Below the pieces are notes generated by a model. The model was not told the origin of the DNA. It did not search any database and worked only from the letters and a program-made list of their open reading frames with translations. A DNA stretch of 64,000 bases, from the NCBI GenBank assembly GCA_021851865.1, contig JAJZBU010000001.1, positions 1 to 64,000 of the forward strand, read 5' to 3'. This DNA comes from Pseudomonadota bacterium. Its GTDB lineage: Bacteria; Pseudomonadota; Gammaproteobacteria; Pseudomonadales; Moraxellaceae. How positions within the stretch are numbered: the stretch's first letter is position 1; each line of letters starts with the position of its first letter. The translations under genes were made by a program, and so were the position numbers. This document shows positions 1-8,368 of this stretch, piece by piece.

Positions 1-1898
1 CGGATGGCGTTGACCGAGTTCAGTGCATTGCTCACCGCGGTGATGGCGGCGTTGGCGCCATTCACCGTCGAGATGTCGAGGTTGTTCAGCGACTCTCCGG
101 TTGCGGTGCCACCGTAGCTGCCTTCAGCGAGACCGGCGTTGGCCTGACCATTGAGCGTGTTGCTGCCGATCTTGATCGGGCTGCCCGAGCTCAGGGTGTA
201 GGTGCCATAGGTGGTGGTCGTGGCGCCAACAGCGGTGGTGATGCCCAGACCGACATCAGCAGCGGCCAAGTTCTGCCCAGAGGTGCTCAGGCTCAGCGAG
301 ATGTTGCGCCCGTCGGCGGCCGACAGATTGACGCCATTGCCGGCGGCGTTGAGGGTCGCGGCGACGCCGGTCTGACCGCTGATGGCGTTGACGGCGGCGA
401 TGATGTTGCTGGCGGTCGCCGAAGCCGTCGCACCGGTGGTGATCGTTGCCGTATTGACGCCATTGATCATCAGGGTGCCGGTATGGCCTGCAGTGGCGCC
501 GGCGACCGTGCCGGTGATGGTGTTGGCGTTGACCGTGGCGGTGACGCCGGTGGTCGAGCTGGCGGCGTTGATCGCCGCGGCGATGGCGATGGAGCTGTTG
601 GCGTTGTTGCTGTAGGAGAGGTTGTCGGAGGTGGCGGTGGTAGCGCCGATGGCGACGCCATTGATGACCAGGTCGCCACTGGCGAGCCCGGCCGACGTCA
701 CCGCCCCCGTGGTGGCGCCGGTCGCCACGGCGAGGGTGGTCGAGGCCACACCGGCGGTGTTGGGCTGATAGGTGCCCGCCTGCAGGCCGCTGTCGCTGAG
801 GGTGCCGGTGCCGCTCTGCACGCTGATCGGCTGGCCATTGCTGGAACTTAAGGTGTAGCCGCCATAGGTGTTGACCTGGGTGGTCGAGGTGGCGTTCAGG
901 CCGATGCCGGTGAGGGCGGCGCTGAGGGTGGTAGCACCGGCGGCGATGGCGATGTTACGGCCATCGGCGGCAGACAAGGTGACGCCGGTGGTGTCACTGC
1001 CGGTATCGCTGGCGGTGACGCCGGTCTGGCCGCTGACGGCGTTGATCGCCGAGACTTCCGCCTGACGGGTGGCGGCGGTGTTGTTGGCGACCGTGGTCAG
1101 GGTGATGGCGACATTATTGATGGTCAGCACGCCGGTGACCGAGGCGCCGCCGCCGGCCGTCATGGCGGCGCCTTGTGCGACGTTGGCATCGACCGAGGCG
1201 GTGACGCCGGTCTGCGAGCTGACCGCATTGATGGCGGCAACTTTGGCGATAGCGCTGGAGCTGGCATTGGTCGTCGAGGCGGTGTCGGAGGTGGCGAGCG
1301 AGGCACCGATGGCGACGCCATTGATGACCAAGTCACCGGCGGCGAGAGCACTGCTCGTACCCTGGGCGGCGATGCCGTTGCCCTGGCCGGCGCCGAGCAC
1401 GGCGGCCTGTGAGTTGGCGATGCTCAGGCCGACCGTCTGACCGGCGGTGGCGCCGATCTGGAAGGCCGACTTGAAGCTGCCGTCGAGCAGATTGACGCCA
1501 TTGTAATTGGTCGACGATGCGATATGCTGGATGTCGGCGATGAGAGCGCTGGCCTGTGTCTGCAGAGCGGCGCGGTTGCTCGATGAGTTCGTGCCGTTGG
1601 CGGATTCGACCGCGAGGGTGTTCAGCGTCTGCAGGTCGTTGGTGATGTTGGCCAGGGCGCCGTCGGCGATCTGGGCGAGGGAACTGGCGTTGTTGGCGTT
1701 TTGAATCGCCTGGCCGTCGCCGTTGGCCTGTGCGTTGAGGTTGGTGGCGATGGCAAGACCGGCGGCGTCGTCAGCGGCACTGTTGATGCGCAGACCCGAA
1801 GACAGGCGCTGCATGGCGGTCGACAGCTGGCTTTGGTTGGCGCTCAAGTTGGTCTGAACCATCAGGGAGTTCAGGTTGTTGCTGATGATCAGTGACAT
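1..1898 (-). CDS. fliC: Flagellin, C-terminal end outside window
   Basis: Structural subunit of the flagellar filament, exported by the flagellar type III system. The N-terminus reads MSLIISNNLNSLMVQTNLS and continues with the conserved SQLSTAMQRLSSGLRINSA segment of the flagellin D0/D1 helices. After about residue 170 comes a long Ala/Thr/Gly-rich variable region with several 'INAVSGQTGVTA'-like stretches of the flagellin_IN type and two copies of a LVINGVAIGA module. No stop occurs before the window edge, so at least 632 residues are present and the C-terminal D0 helix is missing. The start has GGAG 8 nt upstream. It is divergent from fliS; fliD is not between them. The family call is secure; its role as major or minor flagellin is not. 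Confidence 0.95.
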   Translation of the reverse strand, partial: MSLIISNNLNSLMVQTNLSANQSQLSTAMQRLSSGLRINSAADDAAGLAIATNLNAQANGDGQAIQNANNASSLAQIADGALANITNDLQTLNTLAVESANGTNSSSNRAALQTQASALIADIQHIASSTNYNGVNLLDGSFKSAFQIGATAGQTVGLSIANSQAAVLGAGQGNGIAAQGTSSALAAGDLVINGVAIGASLATSDTASTTNASSSAIAKVAAINAVSSQTGVTASVDANVAQGAAMTAGGGASVTGVLTINNVAITLTTVANNTAATRQAEVSAINAVSGQTGVTASDTGSDTTGVTLSAADGRNIAIAAGATTLSAALTGIGLNATSTTQVNTYGGYTLSSSNGQPISVQSGTGTLSDSGLQAGTYQPNTAGVASTTLAVATGATTGAVTSAGLASGDLVINGVAIGATTATSDNLSYSNNANSSIAIAAAINAASSTTGVTATVNANTITGTVAGATAGHTGTLMINGVNTATITTGATASATASNIIAAVNAISGQTGVAATLNAAGNGVNLSAADGRNISLSLSTSGQNLAAADVGLGITTAVGATTTTYGTYTLSSGSPIKIGSNTLNGQANAGLAEGSYGGTATGESLNNLDISTVNGANAAITAVSNALNSVNAI

Positions 1899-1967
1899 GA
1901 TGTGTGCTCCTTGGGTTCTTGGACAACGACGAGGCGCTCAATGTGCTGCCGTGGTCGCTTACCCTAG

Positions 1968-1994
1968 CTAGCGTCCCGAAGCGGCAAAGCTTTA
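1968..1994 (-). promoter_or_regulatory. Candidate sigma-28 (FliA) promoter of flagellin
   Basis: On the minus strand TAAA (1991-1994) is followed after exactly 15 nt by GACGCTAG (1968-1975), which matches 5 of 8 positions of the FliA -10 consensus GCCGATAA. The predicted transcript has a leader of about 60 nt. FliA control is usual for flagellin genes; the match itself is partial. Confidence 0.5.
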
Positions 1995-2114
1995 GGAAAA
2001 TTTTTGCCGCCAAAGTTTTGCCGCATTTGTCGCTCAAGAGGTGGCGGCAGCGGTCGCTATAGGGAGTAGCGCGATCGTACGGTCGCGCCTCGGGAGCAAT
2101 GAGGAGTCCATCGT

Positions 2115-2498
2115 ATGAATGCCAGTCTGGCCATGAAGAGCTATCACCAAGTCCATGCCACCGGTATGGTCACCGACGCCAACCCGCATCGTTTGGTGCA
2201 AATGTTGATGCAAGGCGTGCTTGATGCGTTGAGCAAGGCGCGTGGGTCGATGGAGCATGACGACGTCGCCGGCCGGACGCGTCAGGTCAACCGCTCGGTC
2301 GAGATGATCTCCTATTTGCGCGAGTGCTTGAATCTCAAAGATGGCGGCGACATTGCTGCCAACCTCGATCGCCTCTATGCCTATATGCTGCGCCGCCTCT
2401 TCGACGCCAATGCGCATTGTGATCGCGTCGCTCTCGATGAAGTGGAGTCGCTGATGCTGACGGTCAAGGAGGGCTGGGATGGTATCGTCGATGCCTGA
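2115..2498 (+). CDS. fliS: Flagellar export chaperone FliS
   Basis: Cytoplasmic chaperone that binds the C-terminus of flagellin and prevents premature polymerisation before export. The 127-residue protein is of normal family length and all-helical. It has the conserved early segment MKSYHQVHATGMVTDANPHRLVQMLM, read here in pieces: a YxQV-like start and an 'ANPHRLVQML' helix. A GAGGAG ribosome site lies at 2101-2106. It is divergent from the flagellin gene and overlaps the next ORF by a few codons, so the pair is probably co-translated. Confidence 0.93.
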   Translation: MNASLAMKSYHQVHATGMVTDANPHRLVQMLMQGVLDALSKARGSMEHDDVAGRTRQVNRSVEMISYLRECLNLKDGGDIAANLDRLYAYMLRRLFDANAHCDRVALDEVESLMLTVKEGWDGIVDA

Positions 2499-2769
2499 GT
2501 CCCTGCAGCGTCAACTCGACGATCTGCGCGCTGCCAGTGCGTCCGGCGATGTCGAGCGTCTGCAGCAGCTCGACCAGCAGTTGCGCGACTGGTTCGCGGC
2601 ACAGGCGGTGACGGCGGATCTAGCGCTGTGGGCGCAAGCGGCGCAGCGCTGTTATGACGATTGTGTCGCCGATCTGCAGGCTTGGCGTGCCGACAAGCAG
2701 CAACAGGCCAGCGCCCGGCTCTCCTCCTTGCGGGCTTTTCTGCGCGACAGTCCCTGGCGTGACCGCTAG
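2491..2769 (+). CDS. fliT: FliT-like flagellar chaperone
   Basis: Small helical protein of about 92 residues that overlaps the end of fliS, the usual position of fliT. FliT family members chaperone the cap protein FliD and modulate flagellar transcription. The sequence is Gln/Leu/Ala-rich with heptad-like helices (for example LQQLDQQLRDWFAAQ) and has weak similarity to any motif, as is usual for this family. Two in-frame ATGs are possible (2479 and 2491); 2491 gives the smaller overlap. The assignment rests mostly on position, size and helical character. Confidence 0.6.
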   Translation: MPESLQRQLDDLRAASASGDVERLQQLDQQLRDWFAAQAVTADLALWAQAAQRCYDDCVADLQAWRADKQQQASARLSSLRAFLRDSPWRDR

Positions 2770-2829
2770 GGCGACAGGGTTAGAAGTGCCGGCCTCGACC
2801 ATGTCCTGCACGATTTGTGCGCCAACTAT

Positions 2830-2857
2830 TTGACTGCCAGCCATCTCCTGCTTAACT
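2830..2857 (+). promoter_or_regulatory. Weak candidate promoter for fleQ
   Basis: TTGACT at 2830-2835 is a good -35 element. The best -10 at a 16-nt distance is TTAACT (2852-2857), which matches TATAAT poorly. It lies in the 123-bp gap before fleQ and no better candidate was seen there. Confidence 0.3.
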
Positions 2858-2892
2858 GATGACTCACGATATGTCGCTGTGGGTGAAAGCCG

Positions 2893-4371
2893 GTGTCGAA
2901 GATGGTGCATGACTCCAAGGTATTGCTGATCGAAGACGATGCGCAAAGACGGCATGATCTGTCGATCATCCTCGACTTCGTCGGTGAAGATGTCGTGGCG
3001 ACCGCGTCGCCGGGATGGCTGGAGGCGGTGCTGGCCGCTGGCCACCAGCGCGGTGACTTTTTCGTCGCCTATGTCGATGTGTCGCCACCTGAGAAAGCGG
3101 TTGGTCTCATCGAGGCTCTGGCTGCCTGGGACAAGGGTTTGCCCATGGTGCTGCTCGGCGAGGCCTTGCCTGAACCGAAGCGCAGTGATGAGCAATTCCG
3201 GCAACAGATCATCGGTCGTGTCGACTATCCCATCGGTCATGCCCCCCTCGTCGACAGCCTGCGCCGAGCGCAGGTCTATCGCGATCAGCAGCAGAGCGAT
3301 CCTTCGCGCATCTATCGTCGTGACGCCGAACTATTCCGTTCCCTGGTCGGCGCCAGCCGAGCCGTCTGTGAAGTGCGGCGCTTGATGGCCCAGGTCGCTG
3401 ATAAGGATGTCACCGTCCTGATCCTGGGCGAATCGGGAACCGGCAAGGAGGTCGTCGCGCGCAATCTCCACTATCAGTCGAGTCGTCGCGAAGGCCCTTT
3501 CGTTCCGATCAATTGTGGCGCCATCCCGCCCGAACTGCTTGAAAGCGAGCTTTTCGGTCATGAGAAAGGCGCTTTTACTGGCGCCATCAGCACCCGTCCA
3601 GGGCGTTTTGAGCTGGCGCAGGGGGGGACGCTCTTTCTCGACGAGATCGGCGATATGCCTTTGCACATGCAGGTCAAGCTGTTGCGCGTGTTGCAGGAGC
3701 GTACCTTTGAGCGGGTCGGAGGCAGCAAGACCTTCAAGGCCGACGTGCGTATCATCGCGGCGACACACCGGCAACTCGAGGATCTCATTCAGGAGGGGCG
3801 CTTTCGCGAGGATCTGTATTATCGCCTCAATGTCTTCCCGATCGAGATGCCGCCCCTGCGTGAGCGCACCGAGGACATCCCTCTCCTCATCAATGAGCTG
3901 GTGGAGCGTCTGGAGCGCGAGAAGCGTGGATCCTTGCAGTTCTCCTCCGGCGCGGTCATGTCGCTGACCCGGCACGAGTGGTTCGGCAATGTGCGGGAAC
4001 TGGCCAATCTCATCGAACGCTTGGTCATCACCCATCCCTACGGCCTCGTCAACGCCCAGGACTTGCCGAAACGCTATCGTCATCTCGGTGACGAGGAGGC
4101 GAGCGAAGTCGTCACCCCTGTCCAGGAAGAGGTGTCGCCACGGCCATCGATGCAACTGGCGCATGATCTGCCGGCGGCCAACCTGCCCGTGCATGGTCTC
4201 GATCTCAAGGATTATCTCGACAATCTCGAAAAAACCTTCATCACCCAGGCGTTGGATGACTGCAATGGCGTCGTCGCGCGCGCCGCCGAAAAACTGCGTA
4301 TCCGCCGCACCACCTTGGTGGAAAAAATGCGCAAATACCAGATTCAGCGTGCGGATGGGGGCAGTGCATGA
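2893..4371 (+). CDS. fleQ: Flagellar master regulator FleQ (sigma-54 activator)
   Basis: Sigma-54-dependent enhancer-binding protein at the top of the flagellar hierarchy; in Pseudomonas FleQ also binds c-di-GMP and switches exopolysaccharide genes. The N-terminal part (about 8-130) is the FleQ-type receiver-like domain, with [19 protein letters not shown] at its start. The AAA+ domain has Walker A GESGTGKE (179-186), the sigma-54 contact loop GAFTGA (226-231) and Walker [13 protein letters not shown] Fis-type helix-turn-helix (about 455-485, [18 protein letters not shown]) ends the protein. Length is 492 residues. The start codon is GTG. Its stop overlaps the start of the next gene by 4 nt. 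No fleSR two-component pair follows, unlike in Pseudomonas. Confidence 0.93.
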   Translation: MSKMVHDSKVLLIEDDAQRRHDLSIILDFVGEDVVATASPGWLEAVLAAGHQRGDFFVAYVDVSPPEKAVGLIEALAAWDKGLPMVLLGEALPEPKRSDEQFRQQIIGRVDYPIGHAPLVDSLRRAQVYRDQQQSDPSRIYRRDAELFRSLVGASRAVCEVRRLMAQVADKDVTVLILGESGTGKEVVARNLHYQSSRREGPFVPINCGAIPPELLESELFGHEKGAFTGAISTRPGRFELAQGGTLFLDEIGDMPLHMQVKLLRVLQERTFERVGGSKTFKADVRIIAATHRQLEDLIQEGRFREDLYYRLNVFPIEMPPLRERTEDIPLLINELVERLEREKRGSLQFSSGAVMSLTRHEWFGNVRELANLIERLVITHPYGLVNAQDLPKRYRHLGDEEASEVVTPVQEEVSPRPSMQLAHDLPAANLPVHGLDLKDYLDNLEKTFITQALDDCNGVVARAAEKLRIRRTTLVEKMRKYQIQRADGGSA

Positions 4372-6404
4372 GGCCGCCACGGCGCATCAAGAGCACGGCG
4401 GCGCCGATGCTGGACGTGTCGGCGCAGGTCCTGGCGCTCTGTCAGCGCGGAGACGCTGCCCTGGCCGCGGGTGATCGCGCCCAGGCGCTGGATTGTTATC
4501 GTCGTTCTTATGCCATTCGACAGGATCAGGCGCAGGTGCGGCGTAACCTCGTGGTGCTTCTGCTCGAGGCGGGCGAGATCGGCGAGGCGCAGTCCCTGCT
4601 GCAGGATTTTAAAACACCGCCAGAACCGGCCTCGCAGGCCATCAATGCCTGGGGGGTGTATGAACTGAAATGGCGTCGTCCACTCGACGCTCTGCGCAGC
4701 TTTGAGCAGGCCCTGGCCATTGATCCGAAGAACGTCGACGCCTGGAACAATCGCAGCAACGCTCTGATCGCCCTGCAGCGGCATGAGGAAGCCCTCGCCG
4801 CCATCGATCATGCCCTGCAGGTGCAAAGTGAGGCCGCTGATCTGCATTACAACCGGGGGCTGATCCTGCAGGAGATGGGGCGCCTGGATGAGGCCCTGGC
4901 GGCCTATCTCACCTGCTGGCAACTCAAACCCGACTATGCCCTAGCTTATCTCAACACGGCCAATATTTACCTTTCCAGCCGTGACTGGCCGCGGGCCGAG
5001 TACTTTGCGCATAAGGCGCTTCAGTTCGCCCCGGACACAGACTATCTGCTCGGCACTTGGTTATTCTCGCGTATGTTTCAGGCGAAGTGGGAGTCGATGC
5101 TCGAGACCATCGAGAGCATTCTTCACAAGATCGATGACGGTAAAAAGTGCACCATCCTGCTGCCTTTGCTGGCGATGCCGGCGACACCGGCGCAACAGAC
5201 GCACGCGGCGCGCATCTATGTCGAGGATCGGCGGCTAGGGCATCGACCGACGACGTGGCTGCCACGGCGGCCGGGACGTGTGCGCATCGCCTACGTTTCC
5301 TCCGATTTCTGCCAGCACGCCGTTTCCCTGCTCAGCGCCAGCCTCTACGAGTTGCACGATCGTCAGCGCTTCGAGGTCTTTTTGTATTCGCTGCGCGACT
5401 GCCCGGAGGACAGCATGCAGCAGCGACTGCGCCGTGCTGCCGAACATTTCATCGACATCAGTGCCTGTCGCGACGAGCAGGTCTGGCAGATCGCACGTGA
5501 ACATGACATCGACATCGCCGTCGACCTCAATGGTCACACCGTCGGTGAGCGGACCTCGTTGTTTGCCGGTGGGTTGGCGCCGGTACAGGTCAACTATCTC
5601 GGTTATCCGGGCAGCATGGGTTCCAACTATCACGATTACATCATCGCCGATCGCTGGCTGATTCCGCCCGACCGCCGCCAGGATTACAGCGAGCAGGTGG
5701 TCTATCTGCCGACCACTTTTCAAATCAATGATGACGCCCGCCCTCTGCCTTTGCCCATGACCCGCGCCGAGCTCGGCGTGCCGGAGGAGGCGCTGCTGCT
5801 CTGTTCCTTCAACGGCACCTATAAAATGAACCCGGTGATGTTCTCGATCTGGATGGACATTCTCAAGGCCTGTCCGCAGGCCTTGCTCTGGCTGCTCGCC
5901 GACAGCATGGATGTCATGCAGCGCCTCTGCGCTTATGCCGAGGCGCAAGGGGTCGACCCGCATCGCCTGCGTTTTGCTTACTCCTTGCCCTATCAGGAGC
6001 ACTTGTCGCGTCTCGCCCTGGCCGACATCGCCCTCGACAGCCTGCCGTTCAACGGCGGGACGACGAGCAGCGACGCCCTGTGGTGCGGTCTGCCGCTGGT
6101 GACCTGCCTAGGCGACACCTTCGCCGGTCGCATGGCGGCCAGCCTGCTGCATGCTGCGCAACTGCCGATGCTGGTCACCGACAGTCTCAGTGCTTATCGT
6201 GACTGTGTCATCACGCTGGCGCATGAACCTAGCTACCGCGCCACCATACGTCAGCATCTGGCGCAGCCGCATCTGCGTGAGCAGCTTTTTGGCAGCCGGG
6301 CGCGTACTCGCGAGCTGGAAGCGGCTTATCTGGCCATGCATGAACGACGCTTGGCGGGTTTGCCGGCGGAGTCCTTCGCAGTACTCACCCAGGAAATCCC
6401 CTGA
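4368..6404 (+). CDS. TPR protein with GT41 (O-GlcNAc transferase-like) domain
   Basis: A 678-residue protein: about six tetratricopeptide repeats (roughly 15-225, for example NVDAWNNRSNALIALQRHEE) followed by a GT41/SPINDLY-type glycosyltransferase domain (about 300-670). Residues matching the UDP-sugar site of human OGT are present: His317 in SSDFCQHAVS (OGT His498), Lys486 in FNGTYKMNP (OGT Lys842) and the NGGTTSSDALW loop (562-572). The enzyme is probably soluble and transfers a sugar from a UDP donor to Ser/Thr. It is translationally coupled to fleQ by an ATGA overlap and lies 2.5 kb from a flagellin gene, so flagellin or a flagellar regulator is the likely acceptor; that is inference. 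Start ATG at the overlap is well supported. Confidence 0.88.
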   Translation: MRPPRRIKSTAAPMLDVSAQVLALCQRGDAALAAGDRAQALDCYRRSYAIRQDQAQVRRNLVVLLLEAGEIGEAQSLLQDFKTPPEPASQAINAWGVYELKWRRPLDALRSFEQALAIDPKNVDAWNNRSNALIALQRHEEALAAIDHALQVQSEAADLHYNRGLILQEMGRLDEALAAYLTCWQLKPDYALAYLNTANIYLSSRDWPRAEYFAHKALQFAPDTDYLLGTWLFSRMFQAKWESMLETIESILHKIDDGKKCTILLPLLAMPATPAQQTHAARIYVEDRRLGHRPTTWLPRRPGRVRIAYVSSDFCQHAVSLLSASLYELHDRQRFEVFLYSLRDCPEDSMQQRLRRAAEHFIDISACRDEQVWQIAREHDIDIAVDLNGHTVGERTSLFAGGLAPVQVNYLGYPGSMGSNYHDYIIADRWLIPPDRRQDYSEQVVYLPTTFQINDDARPLPLPMTRAELGVPEEALLLCSFNGTYKMNPVMFSIWMDILKACPQALLWLLADSMDVMQRLCAYAEAQGVDPHRLRFAYSLPYQEHLSRLALADIALDSLPFNGGTTSSDALWCGLPLVTCLGDTFAGRMAASLLHAAQLPMLVTDSLSAYRDCVITLAHEPSYRATIRQHLAQPHLREQLFGSRARTRELEAAYLAMHERRLAGLPAESFAVLTQEIP

Positions 6405-6425
6405 CGGCGAACCACACGCTGAGGT

Positions 6426-6700
6426 ATGAGCTATGAACGATGTCCTTCTTCTCCCCTCAGTCCGGCGCGCGCCGATCTCATTTTCAATTTCGATGGCAAG
6501 GCGAGTTGGAGCATACGCGATCCGGCGCGCTTTCATGCCTTGCTGGAAGAAGCCAAGAGCTTGATGAACTACTCCATCCAATCGCTTAGCGACTTGGTTG
6601 GAGTAGTTCATAAAAGATACAGGAGGACCCCTGGTTCGAGCGCCGCGGCTATCGTGTCTGGCCGCTGCCCATAGGTCAGGGCATGGTGATCAAGCGCTGA
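6426..6700 (+). pseudogene. Small ORF interrupted by a palindromic element
   Basis: The first 44 codons (from ATG at 6426, with residues such as RADLIFNFDGKASWSIRD) run into a 48-bp hairpin sequence. After it the sensible frame is shifted and continues as EDPWFERRGYRVWPLPIG to a TGA at 6698-6700. Deleting 59 bp (one copy of the flanking AAGA plus the element between) joins the two halves in frame into a 71-residue protein. As it stands, translation would end at 6674 with an unrelated tail. I do not recognise the family. It sits 21 nt after the GT41 gene and may once have belonged to the same transcript. Confidence 0.6.
6564..6611. repeat. 48-bp near-perfect palindrome (possible MITE/REP-like insertion)
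   Basis: ATGAACTACTCCA (6564-6576) is matched exactly by TGGAGTAGTTCAT (6599-6611). Inside, CCAA pairs with TTGG and TCGCT with AGCGA, leaving only a T/T mismatch, one bulged base and a one-base loop. The flanks carry the direct repeat AAGA at 6555-6558 and 6614-6617, which could be a target duplication. I saw no second copy in the window. Confidence 0.75.
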
Positions 6701-6759
6701 ACTGGCGACGTCGGCCAAGGGGTCTATGCTGATCATAGTCTTTTGGGAGTTGTCATCTC

Positions 6760-8325
6760 ATGTCGCCGCAGTATCCCCCCGCCGAGGATCAAGAGCATGC
6801 AGATGAACGGGCACTGAGTCGTCGCCTCGATGCCCTGCGCGAGTACGTCGCCTGCTTGCATCAGGAGGATACCCACACCCAGAGGGAAGTGCGCTGGCGA
6901 CTGTACAGCGTCTTGCAGCCCTTGCAGGAACTCGACGGCGTCGGTCATATCGAGCTCTTGCAGCGTCTGGAGCCCTGGGTCGGACGACGTGCTGGCGATC
7001 TGCAGCCGCCGGCGTTGAGTCTGCTGGCGCCCCTGCTCGACGAACTCGCCGATGTCGTGGCGCATCTCGACGATGGCGGGGAACTGTTGCGTCCGGCGGA
7101 GGAGCCCCTGATCTATCTGCAGGATGCCGACGTCAGTCATGGCCAGCATCTGGCACAGCAGCTCAAGAGCATGGGCTATCGCGTGCAAGTCTTTCTGCGC
7201 CTCGATGCCCTGCAGGCATCGACGCTGCGGCGCCCGCCGCAGGCCATCTTGCTGGGATCGTCCAGGAATGAACAGGCCGGGGCTTTGGCCTGGATCTCGG
7301 CGTTGCGCGCGACGGACACGGCGCCGCCTTGCATTCTGATCGGTCAGGACGAGAGTCTCGCCGAACAACTGGCTGCGGTACGGGCCGGAGTCGGGGGCTA
7401 TTTCAGTCGCCCGGTGCACCTTGCGGGTTTGTATCAGCGTCTGGAGCAGATCCTCGGCGCCGAGCAAGGGCAGCCACCGCGCGTTTTTCTGCTGTCGCCG
7501 CTGATAGATTCGCCCTTGCAGGGCATTTTGGTGGCGGCCGGACTGCAGGTGCAGAGCGTCAGCAATGGCGAGGAATTGCTCGCCGGCCTGTCGACTTTGC
7601 AACCAGAAGTGTTGTTGATCGACGTCGCCGATCCGGACAGTGCCGTGCAGTGGGCCGGTCTCGTGCGCCTGCATGACGCCTGGATGCAGATGCCCCTGCT
7701 TTTTCATGTCGATGAAGCGGTGTCTTCGCCGGCGCTTTGGCAGATAGCCGATCAGGTTTTGTTTGCGGGCCATGACGAAGATCGGCTCATCGCCAGTGTA
7801 CGAGCGCATGCGCGCCGCTCACGCCTGCTCACCCAGGCGCTGACGCGTGACGGTCTGACCGGATTGTTGACGCAGACCGAGATCAAGAACCGCCTCGGCA
7901 TGGAGATTGTGCGTAGCCTGCGCCATGGCAAGCCCTTGAGCGTCGCTCTGCTCGAGATCGACCATTTTGAGGACATCCATGCCACCTACGGTCACCTCAT
8001 CGGCGATATGGTCCTACGCACCCTGGCGCATCTTCTGCGCAACCGCGTCCGCCGTACCGATCTTTTGGGGCGTTATGGCAGTGAAACCTTCATCATTTTG
8101 CTCGGAGATTGCGCGCTGAGCAGCGCCGGCGGTCTCGTCGAGGATCTGCGGCAGAAGTTTTCAGCGCTCAGTCTGCATCCCTCCTTGCAGGATTTTTTCT
8201 GCACTTTCAGCGCTGGCGTCACTGTTCTCAACGGACATGAGTCTGTCGAAGCACTGCTCATGCGACTCGATGAGGCGCGCCTGAAGGCGCGGCGCAGTGG
8301 CCAGAATCGTCTCTGTATTCTCTAG
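6760..8325 (+). CDS. REC-REC-GGDEF protein with degenerate active site
   Basis: A 521-residue soluble protein. After a helical N-terminus there are two receiver-like folds (about 116-232 and 241-352) and a GGDEF domain (about 360-521). The first receiver has no phospho-acceptor Asp (AILLGSS at that position). The second keeps an Asp (LLIDVADPD, Asp288) but lacks the acidic pair at its start and the late lysine. The signature motif reads GSETF (440-444) instead of GGDEF or GGEEF, so the fourth-position Glu needed for metal-dependent catalysis is Thr. It is therefore probably not an active diguanylate cyclase and may bind GTP or act as a scaffold. GGAG lies 10 nt before the ATG. Its place behind fleQ suggests a link to motility control. 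Confidence 0.85.
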   Translation: MSPQYPPAEDQEHADERALSRRLDALREYVACLHQEDTHTQREVRWRLYSVLQPLQELDGVGHIELLQRLEPWVGRRAGDLQPPALSLLAPLLDELADVVAHLDDGGELLRPAEEPLIYLQDADVSHGQHLAQQLKSMGYRVQVFLRLDALQASTLRRPPQAILLGSSRNEQAGALAWISALRATDTAPPCILIGQDESLAEQLAAVRAGVGGYFSRPVHLAGLYQRLEQILGAEQGQPPRVFLLSPLIDSPLQGILVAAGLQVQSVSNGEELLAGLSTLQPEVLLIDVADPDSAVQWAGLVRLHDAWMQMPLLFHVDEAVSSPALWQIADQVLFAGHDEDRLIASVRAHARRSRLLTQALTRDGLTGLLTQTEIKNRLGMEIVRSLRHGKPLSVALLEIDHFEDIHATYGHLIGDMVLRTLAHLLRNRVRRTDLLGRYGSETFIILLGDCALSSAGGLVEDLRQKFSALSLHPSLQDFFCTFSAGVTVLNGHESVEALLMRLDEARLKARRSGQNRLCIL

Positions 8326-8368
8326 GTTTTCTAGATGCTCGAGGTGCTCGAGGTGCCCCGTCGCCGCG

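Noticed and set aside
382-1704. Several plus-strand open frames opposite the flagellin gene
   Set aside because: They are Ala/Val/Gly-rich readings of the antisense of a conserved flagellin frame; the codon pattern and homology belong to the minus strand.
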